A stretch of 21,288 nucleotides of DNA from Bacteroidetes bacterium GWA2_31_9b. Lineage in GTDB: Bacteria > Bacteroidota > Bacteroidia > Bacteroidales > UBA12077. Made by a program: the position numbers and the translations under genes. The stretch spans positions 1 to 21,288 of the forward strand of contig MENE01000100.1 of NCBI GenBank assembly GCA_001769005.1. The letters are read 5' to 3'. Under the pieces are notes generated by a model. That model saw only the letters and a program-made list of their open reading frames with translations. It was not told where the DNA came from and made no database searches. Shown here one piece after another: positions 8,921-14,662 of this stretch (position 1 is the stretch's first letter; each line of letters opens with the position of its first letter).

Positions 8921-11002
8921 ATGAATAATATTAGAATATCGCTTCGGACAAAAATGATACTTATGATTCTTTCGACAGTATTTGTTGTATTTGCAATTAT
9001 ATTTTCATATTTAGCCATATCAACAAGTAGAGAAGCTAAAAAATCTGCAACAGAACTTACTGTTTCAAAATCACAGGAAATAGCCGTTCAGGTTAAAAAT
9101 TATTTAGGACAGGCTGTTGAAACAGCTAATACTATTGGGAATTCTTTTCTTGCACTTAAAATTAGTGGGAATGCAAATCGTGAAGATGTAAGTAATATTT
9201 TATCAAAAAATTTAGAAGAGAATACAATTTATTTAGCTACATGGACTATGTGGGAGCAAAATACTTTTGATGGATTAGATTCTAAATATATTAAGGATCC
9301 AATTTATAGTGAAACTCAAGGTATGTTAAACAGAACATTGTATAAAGTAAATGGAGAAATAGTTAGTGAAGCATGCACAGTTGATCAATATGAAGAAGAT
9401 TATTACTCATTACCAAAATCAAATGGAAAACTTACAGTGATTGAACCTTATTATTATACTTATACAGGAGACGAAAAAGATAATATATATGAGACTTCTA
9501 TTGTTGTACCTATTTTCGAAAATGGGAAATATGGAGGTGTAGTTGGTATTGATATTGAATTAACTGAACTACAAAAGATTTGCGACAAAGTTAAGTTATT
9601 TAATACTGGCTTTGCAACCATTATATCAAATCAGTTTATAATAACTGCAACCAAAAATAAGGAATATACAAACAAGAACTATTTTGATTTTGTTGTAAAA
9701 GATGCTGAACTTATTAAAAAAGCTATATCAGCGGGTTCTGAATTTAATAACGAAGATATTTCATTTATTACAAAAGAGAAAGTATTTCGTTCATATGTTC
9801 CAATTCAAATAGGAAATTCAACTACTCCATGGAGTGTTTGTATTGAGGTTAATAAAGATGAAATTTTACAGGAAGCACGAAGTAAATTTATTGCTATTAT
9901 TCTTATTGGTATATTCGGTATATTAATTATTGCAATTTTACTTTCATTAATAGCTCGAAGTATAACACGTCCATTATATAAAAGCGTTGAATTTGCTAAA
10001 AAAATAGCTGAAGGTAATCTTGAAGAAGATATTAATATAAAGCAAAACGATGAAATTGGGATTCTTGCCGACACACTTCAGCATATGGTTATTAAACTTC
10101 GTGAGATTGTTAATGGTATTATTTTCAGTGCTGATAATATTTTCTCTGCTAGTCAGCAGTTAAGTTCTAACTCACAACAATTGTCACAGGGAGCAAATGA
10201 ACAAGCATCATCAGCAGAAGAAGTTTCTTCATCAATGGAACAAATGGCTTCAAATATTCAGCAAAATACCGATAATGCTCAGCAAACGGTAAAAATTTCT
10301 ATAAATGCTGCCGATGGAATGAAAATAGTTATGAAAGCTGCTAAAGACAATAGTGTTGCAATAAAACAAATAGCCAAAAAGATTTCAATAATAGATGATA
10401 TTGCATTTCAAACCAACATTTTAGCATTAAATGCTGCGGTAGAAGCAGCTCGTGCAGGAGAACATGGAAAAGGATTTGCTGTTGTGGCTAACGAAGTTCG
10501 TAAATTAGCCGAACGTAGTAAAATAGCTGCCGACGAAATCGACACTCTTTCAAAATCAAGTGTTGATGTAAACGATGAAGTAACTAAGCTTATCGAATCA
10601 ATTGTTCCTGAAATTGAAAAAACATCAAAACTCGTTCAGGAAATATCTGCTGCCAGTTTGGAACAAAATTCAGGAGCCGATCAGGTAAATAGTGCAATAC
10701 AACAACTTAGTCAGGTTACTCAACAAAATGCATCTGCTTCTGAAGAACTAGCTACAAGTTCTGAAGAATTAGCTAGTCAGGCAAAACAACTAAAAGATAA
10801 TATTGCTTTTTTTAAAACAGGTATAGAAGATGATGATTATGATGAAGATGAAGAATATGTAATTAAAAAGTATAAAAAAAATCTAGTAAAAAAAGAAAAA
10901 TTAGAAAATATAAAATCAGTTAAAAAAATTCACAAATCATCGGGAGTTGATATTAAAATGGGTAGCGATAAAAATATCGATGACGAATATGAACGATATT
11001 AA
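8921..11002 (+). CDS. Methyl-accepting chemotaxis protein 4, dCache_1-like sensor, EYERY tail
   Basis: A 693-residue chemoreceptor: TM1 about 12-34, periplasmic sensor about 37-320, TM2 about 323-347, HAMP, signalling coiled coil with standard tip. The sensor has a dCache_1 pattern: ATWTMWEQNTFDGLD, then EEDYYSLPKSNG, then EPYYYTYTGDEKDN, then VVPIFENGKYGGVVGIDIEL with the conserved Asp. Where receptor 3 has PWYW, this one has EDYY, so the pocket and probably the ligand differ. From HAMP to the end of the coiled coil it is almost identical to receptor 3. The acidic then lysine-rich linker ends with SSGVDIKMGSDK and EYERY at the C-terminus, fitting the CheR/CheB tether. It is the last receptor before the structured gap and the adaptation genes. 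Confidence 0.94.
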   Translation: MNNIRISLRTKMILMILSTVFVVFAIIFSYLAISTSREAKKSATELTVSKSQEIAVQVKNYLGQAVETANTIGNSFLALKISGNANREDVSNILSKNLEENTIYLATWTMWEQNTFDGLDSKYIKDPIYSETQGMLNRTLYKVNGEIVSEACTVDQYEEDYYSLPKSNGKLTVIEPYYYTYTGDEKDNIYETSIVVPIFENGKYGGVVGIDIELTELQKICDKVKLFNTGFATIISNQFIITATKNKEYTNKNYFDFVVKDAELIKKAISAGSEFNNEDISFITKEKVFRSYVPIQIGNSTTPWSVCIEVNKDEILQEARSKFIAIILIGIFGILIIAILLSLIARSITRPLYKSVEFAKKIAEGNLEEDINIKQNDEIGILADTLQHMVIKLREIVNGIIFSADNIFSASQQLSSNSQQLSQGANEQASSAEEVSSSMEQMASNIQQNTDNAQQTVKISINAADGMKIVMKAAKDNSVAIKQIAKKISIIDDIAFQTNILALNAAVEAARAGEHGKGFAVVANEVRKLAERSKIAADEIDTLSKSSVDVNDEVTKLIESIVPEIEKTSKLVQEISAASLEQNSGADQVNSAIQQLSQVTQQNASASEELATSSEELASQAKQLKDNIAFFKTGIEDDDYDEDEEYVIKKYKKNLVKKEKLENIKSVKKIHKSSGVDIKMGSDKNIDDEYERY
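10193..10260 (+). repeat. Direct repeat within MCP 4, copy 2 (68 bp exact)
   Basis: Identical to 7943-8010 inside receptor 3. The two receptors share their signalling half at protein and DNA level, which points to a recent tandem duplication or ongoing gene conversion. Confidence 0.9.
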
Positions 11003-11038
11003 AGACTAAATAAAGTATTATTTATATAACAATTTAGT

Positions 11039-11101
11039 TCAAAAGGTGATAGATTAAAATTTTAGGTAGGGGTTAATTTTTCAAAAATTATCATCTTTTG
11101 A
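11039..11101 (+). other. Long-range RNA stem in the MCP 4 - cheR gap
   Basis: TCAAAAGGTGATA at 11039-11051 pairs with TATCATCTTTTGA at 11089-11101: 13 pairs with a single G-U wobble. The 37-base loop holds a second possible pairing (AAAATT at 11056-11061 with AATTTT at 11075-11080) that presents the G-rich segment AGGTAGGGG. The segment GGGGTT at 11069-11074 could also pair with AACCCC at 11124-11129 in the next hairpin. I do not recognise a known riboswitch class. Confidence 0.5.
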
Positions 11102-11109
11102 TACTGAGG

Positions 11110-11135
11110 AGAGAGGGGTTTAAAACCCCCTCTCT
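11110..11135 (+). terminator. GC-rich hairpin before cheR, terminator or attenuator
   Basis: AGAGAGGGG (11110-11118) pairs with CCCC-C-TCTCT (11126-11135) with one bulged C. The short TTTAAAA loop can pair further. It is by far the most GC-rich hairpin in the window. The downstream side (TCTCTTAATTTAAAT) has no long T run, so termination would be partial. The hairpin ends 15 bases before the cheR ATG. No separate promoter fits between them, so any cheR message must carry the hairpin or read through it. Confidence 0.6.
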
Positions 11136-11150
11136 TAATTTAAATAAAAT

Positions 11151-12008
11151 ATGGCTGATTCAAATAAATTTGCTTTTTATCAGGCAAAATTATCGCAAAG
11201 TGAGTTTGATCGATTGAGTAAATTTATTTTTGAACAATCAGGAATAAAATTACCTCAAGTTAAATTAATTATGCTTCAAAGTCGACTTCAGAAACGACTG
11301 AAAGAATTAAATTTCACTACTTATAAAGAATATATCGATTATGTTTTTAGTGCCATTGGATTAGAGAATGAGATTGTTCATATGCTCGATGTAGTAAGTA
11401 CAAATAAAACAGATTTTTATCGAGAACCCGTTCATTTTGATTTTTTAAATTCAGTTATTTTACCCGAATATATAATTAATGGAAAAAGTATTAATAATTT
11501 TTTAGTATGGAGTGCCGGTTGTTCAAGTGGAGAAGAACCTTACACCATTGCTTTTAATCTTATGGATTTTAAAGAAAAAAATATTGGATTTGATTTTTCA
11601 ATTATTGCATCTGATATATCTTCCCAAATATTAAATAAAGCAAAACTTGCCATTTATAAAGAAGAGTTAATCACTTCAATCCCTTTAAATGTCAAGAAAA
11701 AATATTTATTAAAAAGCAAAGATAGAACAAGTAAAACTATTCGTATTGTTAAAAACGTAAGAGATAAAGTCGTTTTTTTTAGGTTTAATTTTATGGAACA
11801 ATCCTATAATTTACCTTATATGTTCGATGTAATTTTTTGCAGAAATGTACTTATATATTTTACTCGCGAAACCCAGGAACAAGTATTGTTAAAATTATGT
11901 TCAAAGTTAAAAACAGGGGGGTACTTATTTATTGGGCACTCAGAGTCAATTCTTAATATGGATTTACCAATAGAACAGATAAAACCTACAGTTTATCGTA
12001 AAATTTAA
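11151..12008 (+). CDS. cheR: Chemoreceptor glutamate methyltransferase CheR
   Basis: CheR transfers methyl groups from S-adenosylmethionine to glutamates on the receptors. The 285-residue protein has the usual two domains: an all-helical N-terminal domain (to about 80) and a SAM-binding domain. Visible motifs are TNKTDFYRE with the substrate-side Arg91, WSAGCSSGEEPYT (120-132) for SAM, the acidic residue of IIASDIS (Asp155), FCRNVLIYF (Arg231) and GGYLFIGHSES (256-266). The beta-subdomain (about 183-215) aligns without gaps to the E. coli CheR segment that docks the receptor pentapeptide, as I recall that sequence, although the Gly-x-Gly of that loop is not kept. This fits the pentapeptide tails on receptors 2-4. 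The leader is A-rich with no Shine-Dalgarno. The gene is followed 12 bases later by the degenerate kinase. Confidence 0.95.
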   Translation: MADSNKFAFYQAKLSQSEFDRLSKFIFEQSGIKLPQVKLIMLQSRLQKRLKELNFTTYKEYIDYVFSAIGLENEIVHMLDVVSTNKTDFYREPVHFDFLNSVILPEYIINGKSINNFLVWSAGCSSGEEPYTIAFNLMDFKEKNIGFDFSIIASDISSQILNKAKLAIYKEELITSIPLNVKKKYLLKSKDRTSKTIRIVKNVRDKVVFFRFNFMEQSYNLPYMFDVIFCRNVLIYFTRETQEQVLLKLCSKLKTGGYLFIGHSESILNMDLPIEQIKPTVYRKI

Positions 12009-12020
12009 TATTAAATAATT

Positions 12021-12941
12021 ATGAGCCACCTAAGCGATCAGGAATTGTTGGATGAATTACTAAAGCGATTCGAAGAAACAAAAAATGCGCTTCACGAAGT
12101 TCAGGAACTTAACAACGAATTGATTCTTGTTAATAAAAAGCTCGAAGAATCTGAAGCAATGAAAAGTCATTTTATTTCAAACATTACAAACGAAATAATT
12201 AATCCCTTCTCATCAATTTTAGCATTGTCAAAAAATATTATGAGTGTAGAAAAAGAAAACTGGAAAAAAGTATTTTCTATGGTTTCTTTAATATATTCCG
12301 AAGCTTTCCAGCTTGATTTTCAATTACGTAACATATTTGTAGCAGCTAAAATCGAAGCAGGAGAAATACAACCTGAAATATTAAATGTAGATGTCAGGCA
12401 TTTAGTTGAAAGTGTTATTGAATCGTTTAAATACGAAACAAAAAAGAAAAAACTAACTATAGATTTTCAATTTAATATTGATGATACAAGCGGAGGTACA
12501 TATTTTTTTAAAACAGATCCTGAAAAACTGCGACTTATTCTGGCAAATTTGATGAGTAATGCAGTAAAATTTAGTTACGAAAATAATAAAATTGATGTTT
12601 TAGTTTGGGAAAAAGATAAGTTTCTGTATGTATCAGTTAAAGATTATGGTGCAGGAGTATCTCAAGAAAATCAAAAAATAATTTATGATAGATTTAAACG
12701 CTTAGATTCGGGAATAAATTCAATAAATCGTGGTCATGGCCTTGGATTATCTATTAACAAAGCATTATTAGACCTATTAAATGGTAAAATTGATATTCAA
12801 AGTGTAATTGGAGAAGGTTCAAATTTTACTATAAATATTCCTGAAAAAGAACGTAGCATCGATGGGTATGCATCTGATGGAAATGAATTGTTTTTTGATA
12901 TTGACGAAAAACAAATCGATGATAAAGAGGAAACTTTTTAA
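12021..12941 (+). CDS. Degenerate histidine kinase (H to N) between cheR and cheD
   Basis: A 306-residue soluble HisKA-HATPase protein without membrane segment, receiver or sensor domain; residues 5-47 look like a coiled coil. The dimerisation helix reads KSHFISNITNEIINPFSSIL against the family form KSxFLANMSHEIRTPLNAI, so the phospho-acceptor His is Asn57 (codon AAC at 12189-12191). The residues after it, Glu58 and Asn61, keep the E/D-x-x-T/N motif used by HisKA proteins for response-regulator dephosphorylation. The ATPase domain looks complete: N box around Asn176/Asn180, G1 DYGAGV (208-213), F box YDRF (222-225), G2 RGHGLGLS (237-244). I infer a kinase-dead protein that binds ATP and may act as a phosphatase or regulator of CheY or CheB. 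The C-terminal 30 residues are acidic. Only 12 and 11 bases separate it from cheR and cheD, so it belongs to the adaptation operon. Confidence 0.88.
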   Translation: MSHLSDQELLDELLKRFEETKNALHEVQELNNELILVNKKLEESEAMKSHFISNITNEIINPFSSILALSKNIMSVEKENWKKVFSMVSLIYSEAFQLDFQLRNIFVAAKIEAGEIQPEILNVDVRHLVESVIESFKYETKKKKLTIDFQFNIDDTSGGTYFFKTDPEKLRLILANLMSNAVKFSYENNKIDVLVWEKDKFLYVSVKDYGAGVSQENQKIIYDRFKRLDSGINSINRGHGLGLSINKALLDLLNGKIDIQSVIGEGSNFTINIPEKERSIDGYASDGNELFFDIDEKQIDDKEETF

Positions 12942-12952
12942 ATTTAATTTTA

Positions 12953-13444
12953 ATGATGGTTGATCCGGAAATCTATTTTTTATATCCTGCTGAACTTTTT
13001 GCCAGCCAAAAGCCATATCAGATTAACACAATATTAGGCTCTTGTGTAGCTGTATGTTTTTGGGACACTGTATTAAAATATGGTGGCATGTGTCATTATA
13101 TGTTGCCTTTATGGAATGGAACTGGTTTAGCATCACCAAAATATGGAAATATTGCGATAGAAAGACTATTAGAAAAGATGATTGCTTTTGGTTCAAATAA
13201 AATAAATATTGTTTCAAAAATTTTTGGTGGGGGCGAAGTAATTGATGTTAAAAACCAACATTTTTATATTGGTGAACGAAATATTGAATTGGCTATTAAA
13301 ATGATTAAAAATCATAATATTCCAATTATAAGCTCAAGTACAGGAGGTAAACTAGGTCGCAAAATAATATTTTATACTCATACAGGTGAAGTAAAACAAA
13401 GATATGTACAAAGAAAGATTACGAATTTTGATGATATCAAATAG
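12953..13444 (+). CDS. cheD: Chemoreceptor glutamine deamidase CheD
   Basis: CheD converts specific glutamines of receptors to glutamate and in several bacteria binds CheC to stimulate CheY-P removal. The 163-residue protein has the catalytic Cys31 in TILGSCVAVC (26-35) and His48 in MCHYMLP (46-52); the Cys-His spacing of 17 agrees with the Thermotoga enzyme as I recall it. Later family motifs are present: SKIFGGGEV (88-96), YIGERNIE (105-112) and STGGKLGRKI (129-138). The start is MM (ATG ATG at 12953), so the second ATG at 12956 is also possible. It lies 11 bases after the degenerate kinase and 39 bases before cheB. No CheC is seen in the window, which makes the neighbouring phosphatase-like protein of interest. 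Confidence 0.94.
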   Translation: MMVDPEIYFLYPAELFASQKPYQINTILGSCVAVCFWDTVLKYGGMCHYMLPLWNGTGLASPKYGNIAIERLLEKMIAFGSNKINIVSKIFGGGEVIDVKNQHFYIGERNIELAIKMIKNHNIPIISSSTGGKLGRKIIFYTHTGEVKQRYVQRKITNFDDIK

Positions 13445-13483
13445 CTAACATCAACTAAACTCATGTAATAATAAAAATATAAT

Positions 13484-14569
13484 ATGAATAAAATAAAGGT
13501 TCTTGTTGTTGATGATTCTGCTGTGGTTCGACAAAATTTATCGGAAATAATAAATTCAGATCCCGATTTAGAAGTTATTGCAACAGCATCCGATCCATTT
13601 ATAGCTGCCAAAAAAATTAAAATTGAATTACCCGATGTGATTACACTTGATATAGAAATGCCAAGAATGGACGGATTAACATTTCTTCAAAAAATTATGG
13701 CACAACATCCAATTCCTGTTGTTATTTTTTCCAGTTTAACCGATAAAGGAACAGAAACAGGAATAAAAGCTCTTGAATATGGAGCAGTAGAAATAATTAC
13801 AAAACCTAAAATGCTTGATGCCGAATCGCTGAATGAATCAAAAATTCGTATTTGTGATGCAATTAAAGCTGCTTCTGGTGTAAAAATAATACGTAAAGTA
13901 TATAAGCCGATTCCAATGCAGGTTGAACCAAAATATTCTGCCGATGCAGTTTTACCTCCTATACAAAACAAAAGCATGATTCATACAACAGAAATAGTTG
14001 TTGTAATTGGCGCATCAACTGGAGGTACCGAAGCTTTAACAAAACTTCTCCAAGAACTACCCCATGATTCTCCAGGTATTGTTGTAGTTCAACATATGCC
14101 CGAAAAATTCACAACATCATTTGCAAAAAGATTAAACGAACTATGTAAAGTTACAGTTAAGGAAGCTGAAGATGGTGATTCTGTAATTCCCGGAAAAGTA
14201 CTTATTGCTCCAGGTAATTTTCATACTATTTTAAAACGAAGCGGTGCAAAGTATTATGTAGAAGTTAAACAAGGACCTTTAGTTAACAGACACAGGCCAT
14301 CAGTTGATGTTTTATTTCGTTCAGCAGCACGATACGCAGGATCAAATGCAGTAGGTGTTATAATGACAGGCATGGGCGACGATGGGGCAAAAGGACTATT
14401 AGAAATGAGTGAAGCTGGTGCCCATACTATTGCACAAGATGAAAAATCATGTATTGTATTTGGAATGCCAAAAGAAGCTATTAAACTTAATGCAGTTGAT
14501 AAAATTTTACATCTCGACCTAATTTCAAATGCAATAATTCAAATAGTTAGAACTAGAGCACCTAAATAA
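13484..14569 (+). CDS. cheB: Chemoreceptor methylesterase / glutamine deamidase CheB
   Basis: CheB removes receptor methyl groups and deamidates glutamines when phosphorylated by CheA. The 361-residue protein has a receiver domain (acid pair Asp10/Asp11, phospho-acceptor Asp56 in ITLDIEMPRMDG, conserved Lys108 in ITKP). A linker of about 40 residues follows. The esterase domain has the catalytic triad Ser178 (GASTGGTEAL), His204 (VVQHMPEKFT) and Asp300 (TGMGDDGAKG). Length and spacing match the classical two-domain enzyme; all three triad residues are shifted by 14 relative to E. coli numbering as I recall it. It closes the cheR-kinase-cheD-cheB module. A 93-base AT-rich gap follows, in which I see no convincing terminator or promoter. 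Confidence 0.96.
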   Translation: MNKIKVLVVDDSAVVRQNLSEIINSDPDLEVIATASDPFIAAKKIKIELPDVITLDIEMPRMDGLTFLQKIMAQHPIPVVIFSSLTDKGTETGIKALEYGAVEIITKPKMLDAESLNESKIRICDAIKAASGVKIIRKVYKPIPMQVEPKYSADAVLPPIQNKSMIHTTEIVVVIGASTGGTEALTKLLQELPHDSPGIVVVQHMPEKFTTSFAKRLNELCKVTVKEAEDGDSVIPGKVLIAPGNFHTILKRSGAKYYVEVKQGPLVNRHRPSVDVLFRSAARYAGSNAVGVIMTGMGDDGAKGLLEMSEAGAHTIAQDEKSCIVFGMPKEAIKLNAVDKILHLDLISNAIIQIVRTRAPK

Positions 14570-14662
14570 AACCTTTAATATTCAAGTATTATATAAAATA
14601 TTTCGTTATTATTTTTTATAGGAAAAAGATTTTCTAAATTTAAGCCTTGCTTTTATTGAAAA

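Noticed and set aside
7943..10260. Insertion sequence or transposon signalled by the long direct repeats
   Set aside because: The repeats are within receptor coding sequence in the same frame. There are no terminal inverted repeats, target duplications or transposase.
11039..11135. Known riboswitch (for example c-di-GMP) upstream of cheR
   Set aside because: No conserved core of a class I know is visible. Only pairing potential supports structure.
12909..12941. C-terminal EETF of the degenerate kinase as a CheR/CheB tether like NWETF
   Set aside because: The aromatic residue needed three positions before the final Phe is missing (KEETF), so it does not fit x-[HFYW]-x-x-[HFYW].
13687..13977. 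Reverse-strand open frame of 96 codons within cheB
   Set aside because: It covers the receiver domain of a clearly real gene, and the product resembles no known protein that I recognise.
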